This document shows positions 51,739-61,699 of a DNA stretch of 64,000 nt, one piece after another. Under the pieces are notes generated by a model that was not told the origin of the DNA, did not search any database, and saw nothing but the letters and a program-made list of their open reading frames with translations. How positions within the stretch are numbered: the stretch's first letter is position 1; each line of letters begins with the position of its first letter. Origin of the DNA: JAFAGO01 sp031987605 (GTDB lineage: Bacteria > Bacteroidota > Bacteroidia > Flavobacteriales > Weeksellaceae); assembly GCA_031987605.1 (NCBI GenBank), contig DALZZF010000012.1, positions 1 to 64,000 of the forward strand, in the 5' to 3' direction. A program made the translations under genes and the position numbers.

Positions 51739-52986
51739 ATGAAAGCAGAAAATCAAAAAATGGAATGTCCACATTGTGGGGAAGAAATCGATTTAAATTA
51801 TGCATTATCGCATCAAGTGAATGAAATGCTTAATGTAAAGCAAAAAAACTTGCAAGATGAATTTGATAAAGAGTTACAGAATCTTGAAAATGAAAAAAAA
51901 TTGATTCAAAAGACAGTTTCTGACAAAGTTGAAGAAGAGCGAAAGTTGATGGAAAAAGAGGTTGAAACTAAAATTAGAAGAAAGTTAGAATCCGAAACTT
52001 CGGAATTAATTAAAGAACAGGAAAAAGAACTTGCAGAAAATTCTGAAAAGCTAAAAGAGCTTGGGAAAATGAAAGCGGAATTGGCAAAATCTGAGCGAGA
52101 AAAAAATTCTTTGCGAGAAACTTTGGAAGCTGAAAATGAAGCCAAATTAAATGCAGTTTTGGAAGAAGAACGAATCAGAATTTTACAAAATGTTGAATCC
52201 AAGTCCGAATTGAAAATTAAAGAGCTAGAGAAAAAATTAAAAATTCAAGAAGATCTTACCAAAGAAATGCAACGTAAGCAAGAGCAAGGTTCAATGCAGT
52301 TGCAAGGAGAAGTTCAGGAATTAGCGATTGAAGATTATTTGGCTGAAGTTTTTCCTTTAGACACAATCACAGAGATTAAAAAAGGTGCAAATGGAGCAGA
52401 TTGTATTCAGGTCGTTAATACATATGAAAATGCTAATTGTGGGACAATTTATTATGAAAGTAAGAGAACGAAAAATTTTAGTGATTCTTGGATTGAAAAA
52501 TTTAAGGAAGACATCAGAAATGCCGGAGCAGATTTGGGAGTTCTTGTTACGGAAGTTTTGCCAAAAGGAATGGATAGAATGGGAATTTATCAGGGAATCT
52601 ATGTTTGCACATTCAATGAATTTAAAGGTTTGTCTGTCTTGGTTCGCGAATCTTTAATCAAAATAAATAGTGCGATTAAAAGCCAAGAAAACAAAGGTGA
52701 TAAGATGATATTATTGTATGATTTTTTGACAAGTAATGAATTTAGAATGCAGATTGAGGCAATTGTGGAAGGTTTCACACAAATGGAAACGGATCTATAT
52801 TCTGAAAAAAGATCAATGGCTAGAATATGGAAACAAAGAGAAAAGCAAATTCAGAAAGTCATTACTAATACAGTTAATATGTATGCATCGGTAAGAGGAA
52901 TTGCCGGAAATGCAGTCCAGAAAATTGAGATTTTGGAACTTGATAATCAAGTGCAATTAATCGAAAATATAGAAGACTATGAATAA
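51739..52986 (+). CDS. DUF2130 protein (coiled coil plus nuclease-like domain)
   Basis: A 415-residue protein. An N-terminal zinc-binding start (CPHCGEEIDLNYALSHQV) is followed by ~150 residues of long coiled coil and a C-terminal DUF2130 domain with IKKGANGADCIQVV and YYESKRTKNFSDSWIEKF. The core E-x-K type pattern in YYESKRTKNF agrees with a PD-(D/E)XK nuclease fold. Members accompany restriction and other defence genes in many genomes, though their role is not settled. It is the first gene of the defence cargo on the plus strand. Confidence 0.82.
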   Translation: MKAENQKMECPHCGEEIDLNYALSHQVNEMLNVKQKNLQDEFDKELQNLENEKKLIQKTVSDKVEEERKLMEKEVETKIRRKLESETSELIKEQEKELAENSEKLKELGKMKAELAKSEREKNSLRETLEAENEAKLNAVLEEERIRILQNVESKSELKIKELEKKLKIQEDLTKEMQRKQEQGSMQLQGEVQELAIEDYLAEVFPLDTITEIKKGANGADCIQVVNTYENANCGTIYYESKRTKNFSDSWIEKFKEDIRNAGADLGVLVTEVLPKGMDRMGIYQGIYVCTFNEFKGLSVLVRESLIKINSAIKSQENKGDKMILLYDFLTSNEFRMQIEAIVEGFTQMETDLYSEKRSMARIWKQREKQIQKVITNTVNMYASVRGIAGNAVQKIEILELDNQVQLIENIEDYE

Positions 52987-53069
52987 GTTGGAGAAAATTA
53001 AAAGAAGACGGAATTTTCGGTGTCCAGGAAATTTCAAAATGTCATAATTATTGGTCAGAAAATAAGTAG
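52986..53069 (+). pseudogene. Orphan 28-codon 3' end of a lost gene
   Basis: Between the DUF2130 and VWA genes a frame without a start codon reads SWRKLKEDGIFGVQEISKC and ends at a TAG at 53067. It looks like the tail of a protein whose beginning was lost in a past exchange of cargo. The family is unknown to me. Confidence 0.35.
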
Positions 53070-53093
53070 TTTTTAATTTATATTGTTTTAGTT

Positions 53094-53723
53094 ATGGAAA
53101 AAAATGTGGTGCATAATCTTATTATTTTAGATGAGAGTGGTTCAATGGGAAGTATTAAAAATCAGATTATTTCTGGTTTTAACGAAACCGTTCAGAGTAT
53201 TAAAAATGCTCAAAAGAAATTTGAAGATCAAGAATATTTTGTGACTTTGGTAAGTTTCAATGGAGCTGGTCGTAAGCTTTTGCATTTTTGTGATCCGGTA
53301 TTACAATTGGAAGAAATAAATGTTGAATTATACCAACCGGATGATACAACGCCATTATTTGATGCGATAGGTTATGCGATTAGCAAATTAAGAAAGAAAA
53401 TTGGTGACACCAAAAACTGCAATGTTTTGGTAACAATTCTTACAGATGGAGAAGAAAATTCTTCCAAAGAATTTTCTGGAAAAGCGGTGAAAGCAATGGT
53501 TGATGAATTGAAGGAAAAAAAATGGACGTTCACTTACATTGGAACAGATCACGATGTAAATGCGATTGCAATGCAGTTGTCCATAACCAATACTTTGATC
53601 TTTAAAAAGAGTCAAAAAGGGATTGATGATATGTTTCTCAAAGAAAGATCTTCCAGAAATACTTATTACCAAAAGATAAAAAATAAAGAAGATACTACAG
53701 GCAATTTCTTTGAAGAGGAGTAA
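53094..53723 (+). CDS. VWA domain protein
   Basis: A 209-residue protein made of one von Willebrand factor type A domain. The MIDAS metal site is complete: DESGSMGS (DxSxS), a Thr in DDTTPLFDAIG, and Asp in TILTDGEENS. The last ~40 residues are charged and probably flexible. VWA proteins act as adaptors that assemble complexes; several anti-phage systems include one. Its place between the DUF2130 protein and HsdM suggests a defence role, but it could also be a passenger. No signal peptide: cytosolic. Confidence 0.82.
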   Translation: MEKNVVHNLIILDESGSMGSIKNQIISGFNETVQSIKNAQKKFEDQEYFVTLVSFNGAGRKLLHFCDPVLQLEEINVELYQPDDTTPLFDAIGYAISKLRKKIGDTKNCNVLVTILTDGEENSSKEFSGKAVKAMVDELKEKKWTFTYIGTDHDVNAIAMQLSITNTLIFKKSQKGIDDMFLKERSSRNTYYQKIKNKEDTTGNFFEEE

Positions 53724-53818
53724 AGTAGTTTCTGATGAAAGGAAAGTATTTAAATTTAAAACTTTCCTTTCATAACGGTGTTTATATTATTAAATTTACA
53801 AATTATCAAAAAATTAAT

Positions 53819-55282
53819 ATGATTACAGGAGAATTAAGATCCAAAATAGATAAAGTTTGGTTGGCTTTCCATTCTGGAGGAGTTGCAAATCCATTGCAAG
53901 TTATTGAGCAGATTACCTATTTATTATTCATCAAGCGTTTGGACGAGCTTCAGTTTTTGCTAGAGGAAAAAGCAAAATTTACCAAAAAGGAAATTTCAAA
54001 TCCTATTTATGAACCTTCAGAATATCATCTTCGGTGGCATAAAGTAAAGGAATTGGATCCGGAAAGTTTATTCGAAATTTTTAGAAAGCAACCCGATGGT
54101 GTTTTTGAGTTTATGAAAAACTACGGTGGTAAAAGTGCTTCTTTCAACAAATTTATGAAAGGGGCTATTTTCACCATTCCTACACCAAGACTTTTGGCTC
54201 AAGTGATCGATATGTTGGAGGATATTCCAATGGAAGACCAAGATACGAAAGGAGATGTGTACGAATATTTGTTGAGTAAAATTAGTACTTCCGGAACCAA
54301 CGGACAGTTTAGAACACCAAGACATATTATCAAAATGATGGTGGAAATGACTCAGCCTAATTTGGAGGATGTGATTTGTGATCCGGCTGCGGGTTCTTGT
54401 GGTTTTCTTTTAGGTGCGGTAGAATATCTAAGAAAAGAACACGAGCAAGAATTGTATAATGAAAAAGCACAAAAGCATTTCCAGAACGATATGTTTTTGG
54501 GGATGGAGTTTGATGCAACGATGATTCGAATTGGTGCAATGAATATGATTTTGCACGGTATCGAAAACCCGCAATTGAAAGATGTGGATTCGCTTTCTGA
54601 AGAAAATGCTTCGTTTACAGAAAAAGCAACGCTGATATTGGCAAATCCTCCATTTAAGGGAAGTTTGGATTATGATGCAGTGGACGATAAAGTTTTGCAA
54701 ATCGTAAAAAGCAAAAAAACAGAATTGTTGTTTTTAGGATTAATGCTGAAAGGACTTAAAATCGGTGGAAGATGTGCTGTTATTGTACCTGATGGTGTTT
54801 TGTTTGGTTCTACAGGAGCGCACAAAAAGATCAGACAAGAATTGGTGGAAAACCAAACTTTGGAAGCCGTAATTTCTATGCCAAGTGGCGTTTTTAAACC
54901 GTATGCAGGAGTTTCTACGGCGGTTTTAATTTTTACAAAAACCAATGCAGGAGGTACAGAAAACGTTTGGTTTTATGATATGAAAGCTGATGGATTTTCT
55001 TTGGATGATAAAAGAATAGCTACCAAAGAAAATGACATCCCAGATGCAATTACAAGATTTCTCAACAGAGCCAATGAAACAGATAGAGCCAGAACAGAAC
55101 AAAGCTTTACAGTTCCTAAACAAGAAATTGCAGACAATGGATATGACTTAAGTATTAACAAATACAAGGAAGTAGAGTACGAGCAAAAAATCTACGCAAA
55201 ACCAGTGGAGATTATTGCCAATATCCAGAAGTTGGATGAGGAGAGAAAAGCTTTGTTGAATGAATTAAGTAAATTTTTATAA
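53819..55282 (+). CDS. hsdM: Type I restriction-modification DNA methylase (HsdM)
   Basis: A 487-residue N6-adenine methylase of the type I system. The N-terminal HsdM helical domain runs to about residue 145 (LAFHSGGVANPLQVIEQITY). The AdoMet-binding motif I is CDPAAGSCGFLLGA and the catalytic motif IV is LANPPFKG. The C-terminal part includes CAVIVPDGVLFGS and PSGVFKPYAGVSTAVLIF. It methylates the site chosen by HsdS and supports restriction with HsdR. The start at 53819 is preferred over 53735. It overlaps hsdS by one base. Confidence 0.95.
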   Translation: MITGELRSKIDKVWLAFHSGGVANPLQVIEQITYLLFIKRLDELQFLLEEKAKFTKKEISNPIYEPSEYHLRWHKVKELDPESLFEIFRKQPDGVFEFMKNYGGKSASFNKFMKGAIFTIPTPRLLAQVIDMLEDIPMEDQDTKGDVYEYLLSKISTSGTNGQFRTPRHIIKMMVEMTQPNLEDVICDPAAGSCGFLLGAVEYLRKEHEQELYNEKAQKHFQNDMFLGMEFDATMIRIGAMNMILHGIENPQLKDVDSLSEENASFTEKATLILANPPFKGSLDYDAVDDKVLQIVKSKKTELLFLGLMLKGLKIGGRCAVIVPDGVLFGSTGAHKKIRQELVENQTLEAVISMPSGVFKPYAGVSTAVLIFTKTNAGGTENVWFYDMKADGFSLDDKRIATKENDIPDAITRFLNRANETDRARTEQSFTVPKQEIADNGYDLSINKYKEVEYEQKIYAKPVEIIANIQKLDEERKALLNELSKFL

Positions 55283-56457
55283 TGAGCAAAAACTTTGAAA
55301 GATTAGAAAATATTTCTAAGATTATTTCGGGGAAAAATGCTCCAAAAGAAGAAATGTTTAATTACAATGAAGGTCTTCCTTTTGTTAGAGCTTCTCACTT
55401 AAATAATTTATTAGATAGAAATTTTAACTATGAATTAATTCCTAAAATTTCAAATGATGTCAATAAAAAACTAAAATTAAATATTGCACCTAAAAATTCT
55501 CTTCTTTTCGCAAAAAGTGGAATGAGTGCAACAATGAACAGAATAATTAAGCTTAAGCAAGATTGTTATTTTGTAAATCACCTAGCTTGCGTAATTTCTA
55601 AAGAAGAAATTTTAGATTCAGATTTTTTAAAACATTATCTATTTTATTACAATCCAAGTAATTTAATACAAGGCGAAGCTTATCCTAGCATCAATTTAGG
55701 AGTAATTTCAACATTAGAAATCCCACTTCCACCACTTTCCACGCAAAAAGCCATTGCAGAAAAGCTGGATAAAGCAGATGCTTTAAGAAAAAAAGATGCG
55801 GAACTTCTTGCCCAATATGATGAGCTGGCTCAATCTATTTTTATAGATATGTTTGGTGATCCCTTAAAAAATGAAAAGGAATTTGATTCTAAGTCTTTAG
55901 AGGAAGTTTCACACAAAATTACTGATGGTACTCACGATACACCTCAAAGATTAACTGAAGGAATTAAGTTTATAACAGGAAAGCATATTAAGCCATTTTT
56001 TATTGATTATGAAAATTCGGATTATGTAACAGAAGAAGTTCATAGTGAGATTTATAGAAGATGTAATCCAGAATTAGGAGATATTCTTTATACTAACATT
56101 GGAGTTAATTATGCAACAGCTGCAATGAATATAGTTGATTATGAGTTTAGTATGAAAAATGTTGCTTTGATTAAATATGATAGAACTATTTTTAATGGGC
56201 GATACCTAGAATACTTGTTAAATGACGAGCACTTCAAAGGTAAGTTGAAAAGCAGATTTGGAGTTGGAGGAGCACAACAATTTTTAAGTTTAACACAAAT
56301 TAAATCAATTCGTGTATACATTCCCCCAATCTCCCTTCAAAACCAATTTGCAGAAAAGATTAAAAATATAGAAGCCCAAAAGGCACTCGTCAAAAAACAA
56401 GCAGCAGCATCTGAGAATTTGTTTCAAGCTTTGTTGCAGGAGAGTTTTAGCTTTTAA
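55282..56457 (+). CDS. hsdS: Type I restriction-modification specificity subunit (HsdS)
   Basis: A 391-residue specificity subunit with two target-recognition domains and two conserved helical spacers. The first domain ends with EIPLPPLSTQKAIAEKLDKA, the central helix contains DALRKKDAELLAQYDELAQS, and the second domain ends with YIPPISLQNQFAEKIKNIE. The two domains each choose half of a bipartite DNA target. The target itself cannot be deduced. The start codon shares its A with the hsdM stop. Confidence 0.93.
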   Translation: MSKNFERLENISKIISGKNAPKEEMFNYNEGLPFVRASHLNNLLDRNFNYELIPKISNDVNKKLKLNIAPKNSLLFAKSGMSATMNRIIKLKQDCYFVNHLACVISKEEILDSDFLKHYLFYYNPSNLIQGEAYPSINLGVISTLEIPLPPLSTQKAIAEKLDKADALRKKDAELLAQYDELAQSIFIDMFGDPLKNEKEFDSKSLEEVSHKITDGTHDTPQRLTEGIKFITGKHIKPFFIDYENSDYVTEEVHSEIYRRCNPELGDILYTNIGVNYATAAMNIVDYEFSMKNVALIKYDRTIFNGRYLEYLLNDEHFKGKLKSRFGVGGAQQFLSLTQIKSIRVYIPPISLQNQFAEKIKNIEAQKALVKKQAAASENLFQALLQESFSF

Positions 56458-56470
56458 TATCTTTACAATA

Positions 56471-58108
56471 ATGAAAGAAAACAGCTTACTTGATAAAAAA
56501 TCGATTTCAATTCTTAGCGGTAACAAATCGCATTGGAAAGAATTGGCAAAAGATTGTGTTTGTTTTTCCAATACACTTGGAGGTAAGATATTAATTGGCA
56601 TAGAAGACGATCAAGATGAACCAAATGAAGATCAAAAAATTGATGTAGTCCATTTAGAGAATATCCAAAAAAGAATTTCGAGTCTTACAATAAATGTTGG
56701 TGCTTCCCCCAAAATTATTATTCATGAAAATGGAGGAGAATACATAGAGCTTACTGTTTTCAGAAGCTCACAATCTATTGCTTCCACTTCGGATGGTAAA
56801 TATTATATGCGCGTTTCCGACCAATGTAAACCTGTTTTGCCAGAAGATATCGAGCGTTTGTTTGCAGAAAAAACGGCTTTTGTCTGGGAAGAAAAAACTG
56901 TAAGAAGGGTTCCTTTGTCAGAATCCGATGGTTTTAAATTAAACGAATTTTTGAAAGATATACGAAATTCAGAAAGAGTAAGTGATTTTATTAAGGATTT
57001 AACAGATGAAGAAATTGTCGATTATTATTTTCTAGCTCAAAACGGATATTTAACCAATCTTGGAGTGTTATGGATTGGCAAAAGAAATGATAGAGCTGTT
57101 TTGCACTATCCTCCTGCAATTCAGTTTATTAAATATGATGTAGACGAAAAAAAAGTTTTCAAGAAAGTTTGGGATGACTATTCCAAAAATCCAAAGGAGT
57201 TGATTAATGAAATTCTTACACAAATTCCGGATTGGAATGAATATATAGAAGTATCCGATGGAATGTTCCGAAAAAACATTTACAATTATCCTCCAGAAGC
57301 AATCCGTGAACTTATTGCGAACGCATTTGCACACAGAAACTACTCGATGCGTGGAGATATTTTTTTGAATCTCTATCACAATAGATTAGAGATTGTAAGT
57401 CCTGGACTACTTCCAATGGGTGTTACTCCAGAAAATATTTTGAATAAATCGGTTCCAAGAAACCCATTGCTTGCAAAACTTTTTTATGATTTAAAGTTAA
57501 TGGAAAAAGAAGGCAGTGGTTATGATAAAGTATATGAATTATTGCTTGGAAATGGAAAAGAACTTCCAATAGTTGATGAAGGTGATGATAATGTAGTTGT
57601 TACACTTCATAAGCAAATAATCAGTAACGAAGTTTTGCATTTGATGGATAAGGCTTCTAAAGAATTGTTGCTCAGACAAAGAGAAGTAATTACATTGGGA
57701 CTTATTGCTCAAAATGAAGGACTTTCCTCATTAGATTTATCCAATAAACTTAATATCACAAGACAAAATGGTTTAATTTCTTGGTTAGGAAGACTAATCG
57801 ATTTTGATTTAGTACTCAAAAAAGGAAATACAAAAGGTACTTTGTATTTTGTAAATCCAGATTTTCTAAGAAGCAGTGAATTCGTAGAAAAAACTAATTT
57901 AAAAAGAATAGAACCACATCGACTACAAGAGTTAATTTACGAAGACTTAAAAAATTATCCGCAGAGTTCTATAAGTGAGATTAATAAAAGAATTGGCGAA
58001 GAAATTAAACAACGGACATTAAAATCTAAGCTAGATGAAATGATTGATAATAATCTTGTAAATAAAGATGGTATTAATAGATGGACTAAATATTCTATCA
58101 ACAAATGA
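56471..58108 (+). CDS. AlbA_2/Schlafen-type ATP-binding protein
   Basis: A 545-residue protein with an N-terminal AlbA_2 (Schlafen-like) domain (residues ~15-130, with HWKELAKDCVCFSNTLGGKILIGI) and a central HATPase_c_4-like part (~270-370, EAIRELIANAFAHRNYSMRG, then EIVSPGLLPMGVTP and EKEGSGYDKV). A C-terminal winged-helix region follows. It resembles the COG2865 group, once named 'RecG-like' or putative transcriptional regulator. These proteins often sit inside type I restriction loci, between hsdS and hsdR as here; the role there is unknown, perhaps regulatory or nuclease-like. Confidence 0.82.
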   Translation: MKENSLLDKKSISILSGNKSHWKELAKDCVCFSNTLGGKILIGIEDDQDEPNEDQKIDVVHLENIQKRISSLTINVGASPKIIIHENGGEYIELTVFRSSQSIASTSDGKYYMRVSDQCKPVLPEDIERLFAEKTAFVWEEKTVRRVPLSESDGFKLNEFLKDIRNSERVSDFIKDLTDEEIVDYYFLAQNGYLTNLGVLWIGKRNDRAVLHYPPAIQFIKYDVDEKKVFKKVWDDYSKNPKELINEILTQIPDWNEYIEVSDGMFRKNIYNYPPEAIRELIANAFAHRNYSMRGDIFLNLYHNRLEIVSPGLLPMGVTPENILNKSVPRNPLLAKLFYDLKLMEKEGSGYDKVYELLLGNGKELPIVDEGDDNVVVTLHKQIISNEVLHLMDKASKELLLRQREVITLGLIAQNEGLSSLDLSNKLNITRQNGLISWLGRLIDFDLVLKKGNTKGTLYFVNPDFLRSSEFVEKTNLKRIEPHRLQELIYEDLKNYPQSSISEINKRIGEEIKQRTLKSKLDEMIDNNLVNKDGINRWTKYSINK

Positions 58109-58128
58109 TAGTGAAATAATTAAGAAAT

Positions 58129-58198
58129 GTTGATAGAGATGTTGATAGAGATGTTGATAGAGATGTTGATATAAATAGATATAGACATAGACATAGAC
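58129..58198 (+). repeat. Minisatellite upstream of hsdR
   Basis: The 12-bp unit GTTGATAGAGAT occurs three times perfectly (58129-58164) and a fourth time degenerate (58165-58176). ATAGAC follows three times (58181-58198). The tract starts 20 bases after the stop of the AlbA_2 gene and ends 128 bases before hsdR. Repeat number could change by slippage and alter hsdR expression. Confidence 0.75.
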
Positions 58199-58326
58199 AT
58201 ATAGATAGAAATGCAGATATATTATATAGTTATAAAACATTTAAATACTTAATATAAAAATCATATCAAATTTTTCTAAATTTTAAATTATAAGAGCGAT
58301 AAATTATAAATAAAACTAAACGAACT

Positions 58327-61300
58327 ATGGCAAACTTTACTCAATTTCCGGAAGATTGGCAGTTTCTAATCCATAATGCAATTAAGGCAGAGCAATTTGT
58401 GTATGATGATGCTGTAGTTTGTGGTTTGTATTGTCGCAAAACATTAGAAGCTTGGGTAGATTGGATTTACGAGAATGAACCTTCTCTAACTTTACCGTTT
58501 GATAAAAGCATTCATAATCTAATGGTGCTTCCGGAGTTTGTCAATCTGTTTGATCCAGTTGTGCTCAAACATATGCATACCGTTAGATTACTTGGGAATT
58601 CTGGGATTCACGGGAAATCCAAAGTGCCAATAAAAATGGATCAAGCACTTCACGCTTTAGAACTTACCTATGGTTTTGTAGGGTACTTAATCAATCTCTA
58701 TAGCGATGAATATGAGGTTTTCCCAAAATTTGATACTGCACAAATTCCTTTGGCTCAAAAAATTCAAAGCAATCAAGCAAAAGCTGAAATTGAAAAATTA
58801 AAGAAAGAACTGACCGAAGCTAGAGAGTTACACAAAAAAAGTCTTGAAGCGCAAAAAGTTGCAGAAGAAAATAGAAAAGCCAATAAAACAGAGGATGTAA
58901 TTCCTATTGATCCAAACGAAGAACTTACTCGCAAAATCTATATCGATACGTATTTGCAAGAAGCAAATTGGGATTTATCCAATCCAAAAGTAGCAGAATT
59001 TCAAGTGGATCATATGCCGAATAAAACTAACAAAGGCTATGTAGATTATGTACTTTGGGGAAAAGATGGGAAACCTCTTGCAGTTGTAGAAGCAAAAAAT
59101 ACCAACGTAGATGTAACAGTTGGTAGAGAACAAGCTGAGCTTTATGCAAAAGCACTCGAACAAACTTTTGGGCAATTGCCAAATGTTTTTTTAACCAATG
59201 GATATGAGAATTATTTATACGATTGGGAAACACCGCTTCGCAAAGTCTATGGCTTCTACACACAAGAAGAACTGCAAAGAAACATCGACCGAAGAACTTC
59301 CCGTTCAAAAATTGGAAATATCGACATCAACAATGACATTACAGACAGATATTATCAAAAAGCAGCTATAAAAGCTGTAGGTAATCGATTTGAGGAAAAA
59401 CACAGAGGTGCATTACTGGTTATGGCAACAGGAACTGGCAAAACAAGAACTGCTGCTTCAATAATAGATGTTTTGGCAAAAGCAGGTTGGGTAAAAAATG
59501 TTCTTTTTTTAGCAGACAGAGTTGCTTTGGTTTCGCAAGCAAAACAAAACCTTAATACGTATCTTCCAAACTTTCCATCGATAAGTTTATTGGAGGACAA
59601 GGAAAAACCTACAAGTCGTTTAGTTTTTTCAACGTACAATACACTACTAAATCTTATTGATGATGTAAAAGCAGATGATGGCAAATTTTACGGAGTTGGT
59701 CATTTCGATTTGATTATTTTTGATGAAATCCATCGCTCTGTTTACAATAAATACAGAGCAATTTTCGAATATTTTGATGGCTATAAAATTGGATTAACGG
59801 CAACGCCGAGACAGGATCAAATACAATCGGACACGTATGAATTATTTGGATTGCCACAAGGAAATCCTACTTTTAGTTACGGATTAGCAACCGCAGTGCA
59901 AGATGGCTATTTGGTGGATTACAATTCCTATTCCGTAGAAACAAAGTTTCGTAGAAATGGAATTAAATACGCAGAACTTTCCGACGAAGAAAAAGCAGAA
60001 TATGAAGAAAAATTTGGAGACCCTTTAACCGGAGAAATTCCTGATGAAATTGAAGCAACAGCACTAGATAATTGGCTGTATAACAATAACACCGCAGATC
60101 TCATTCTAGATCAACTAATGACAAGCGGAATAAAAGTGAATAACGGTACAGAATTAGGAAAGACCATCATTTTTGCTAGAAGGAGAGAACACGCAGACTT
60201 TATTAGAAAAAGATTTAATGTGAACTATCCTCAATACAGTGATCAGTTTATGAAGGTAATCGACTATAAAACGAAGTATAGTCATAGTATTTTGTCGGAT
60301 TTTAAGAATAAAGACAAAAACCCTGTAATTGCAAGTTCTGTCGACATGTTGGATACAGGAATTGATGTGCCAGAAGTTGTAAATCTTGTTTTTCTAAAAC
60401 CCGTAAAAAGTCCGATTAAATTTTGGCAAATGATAGGACGAGGAACAAGATTATGTCCTGGTTTATTGGGTGCAGGAGAAGATAAAAAAGAATTTTTGAT
60501 TTTAGATTTCTGCGGTAATTTTGAAGATTTTGGTGAAAATAAAAAACAAAAAGAATTGAACAGACAGATGTCTGTAAATGAAAAATTATTTTTAATTCGT
60601 TTAAAGTTGTGCCAAATTTTGATTCACGAATCGGGAGAACTTCAAGAATTTGGCAATGATCTTTTAAATTATTTGCATCACCAAGTACAAACGCTATACA
60701 ATACTGGAAAAGACAGTTTTATTGTTCGAAGAAATCTTAAAGCTGTTGAGCATTTTACTAGATTCGAAAATTGGCAAAATTTACAAGAGCAGGATATAAG
60801 AAAGCTCACCACTGAAGTTGCTCCTCTTGTATTTGATAGTGATAAAGATAATAGCGCAAAATTGTTTGATATTTTGATTTATGATTTAATATTAAACTTA
60901 ATTAATGGAGATCGTCGTCAAGTAAACATTATTAATCGTGTTAGAAAGATTGGTAAACAACTGCAAAAAAAGCAAGCAGTTCCAATGGTTAAAGATAAAA
61001 TCGGATTTGTTCAAGAGATTTCCGATTCTGATTATTGGTCTGACGTCACACCTTTAATTGCTGAAAAAGTAAGGATAGAAATTCGAGAGTTGATAAAATT
61101 TTTAGACAGTGAATCAACGGAAATCGTAGTCACCGATTTTGAAGATGAAATCACGAAAATATGCGAAAGTCCTGCAGTTTATGAAGCACAAGCTTTTGAT
61201 AAAAACGCCTATAAGATGAAGATTGAACAATACATTTTGGAAAACAAAATGAATCTTACGATTGATAAGCTGAGGAAGAATATAAAGATAACCAAAAGTG

Positions 61301-61671
61301 AGTTAGAAAGTTTAGAAAAAATGCTTTTCGAGCAAGGAGAATTAGGAAATAAGGAAAGATTTACTGAAGTTTTTGGGGATCAGCCTTTAGGGAAATTCAT
61401 TAGATCTATCGTAGGATTAGAGATTAGCGCTGCTAAGGAAGCTTTTTCTGAACTGATTTCGAATGCAAACCTTAATCAAAAGCAGATTACTTTTCTAAAT
61501 ATGATTATAGATCATTTTTCAAAAAGAGGAATCATTACTTCCGATTTATTATTTGAACCACCATTTACCAATGTGGATTCTTTGGGGATTGTTCATTTGT
61601 TTGGAGAAGAAAAATCACGTGAAATTGAAGCCATTATAGATAGCATAAATTCTAATTCTGAAGTAGGATAA
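58327..61671 (+). CDS. hsdR: Type I restriction endonuclease subunit R (HsdR)
   Basis: A 1114-residue motor-nuclease subunit. A DUF4145-like helical N terminus (residues ~15-130) comes first, then the nuclease domain with VDYVLWGKDGKPLAVVEAKN (PD-(D/E)XK type). The SF2 motor has ATGTGKTRTA (Walker A, about residue 367), FDEIHRS (DEAH-type box), GLTATPRQ and MIGRGTRLCPG. A C-terminal EcoEI-type helical domain of ~350 residues binds the rest of the complex. It translocates and cuts unmethylated DNA. With hsdM and hsdS this makes the system complete. Confidence 0.95.
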   Translation: MANFTQFPEDWQFLIHNAIKAEQFVYDDAVVCGLYCRKTLEAWVDWIYENEPSLTLPFDKSIHNLMVLPEFVNLFDPVVLKHMHTVRLLGNSGIHGKSKVPIKMDQALHALELTYGFVGYLINLYSDEYEVFPKFDTAQIPLAQKIQSNQAKAEIEKLKKELTEARELHKKSLEAQKVAEENRKANKTEDVIPIDPNEELTRKIYIDTYLQEANWDLSNPKVAEFQVDHMPNKTNKGYVDYVLWGKDGKPLAVVEAKNTNVDVTVGREQAELYAKALEQTFGQLPNVFLTNGYENYLYDWETPLRKVYGFYTQEELQRNIDRRTSRSKIGNIDINNDITDRYYQKAAIKAVGNRFEEKHRGALLVMATGTGKTRTAASIIDVLAKAGWVKNVLFLADRVALVSQAKQNLNTYLPNFPSISLLEDKEKPTSRLVFSTYNTLLNLIDDVKADDGKFYGVGHFDLIIFDEIHRSVYNKYRAIFEYFDGYKIGLTATPRQDQIQSDTYELFGLPQGNPTFSYGLATAVQDGYLVDYNSYSVETKFRRNGIKYAELSDEEKAEYEEKFGDPLTGEIPDEIEATALDNWLYNNNTADLILDQLMTSGIKVNNGTELGKTIIFARRREHADFIRKRFNVNYPQYSDQFMKVIDYKTKYSHSILSDFKNKDKNPVIASSVDMLDTGIDVPEVVNLVFLKPVKSPIKFWQMIGRGTRLCPGLLGAGEDKKEFLILDFCGNFEDFGENKKQKELNRQMSVNEKLFLIRLKLCQILIHESGELQEFGNDLLNYLHHQVQTLYNTGKDSFIVRRNLKAVEHFTRFENWQNLQEQDIRKLTTEVAPLVFDSDKDNSAKLFDILIYDLILNLINGDRRQVNIINRVRKIGKQLQKKQAVPMVKDKIGFVQEISDSDYWSDVTPLIAEKVRIEIRELIKFLDSESTEIVVTDFEDEITKICESPAVYEAQAFDKNAYKMKIEQYILENKMNLTIDKLRKNIKITKSELESLEKMLFEQGELGNKERFTEVFGDQPLGKFIRSIVGLEISAAKEAFSELISNANLNQKQITFLNMIIDHFSKRGIITSDLLFEPPFTNVDSLGIVHLFGEEKSREIEAIIDSINSNSEVG

Positions 61672-61699
61672 TTAATATTTTTTTCTAGCACAAGTATAC

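Noticed and set aside
58129..58198. Possible CRISPR array
   Set aside because: The units are 12 and 6 bases, contiguous and without spacers, so this is a tandem repeat and not a CRISPR array. No cas genes are present.
58031..58240. Minus-strand frame with repeated YQHL units
   Set aside because: It is only the translation of the 12-bp tandem repeat and lacks flanking protein-like sequence.
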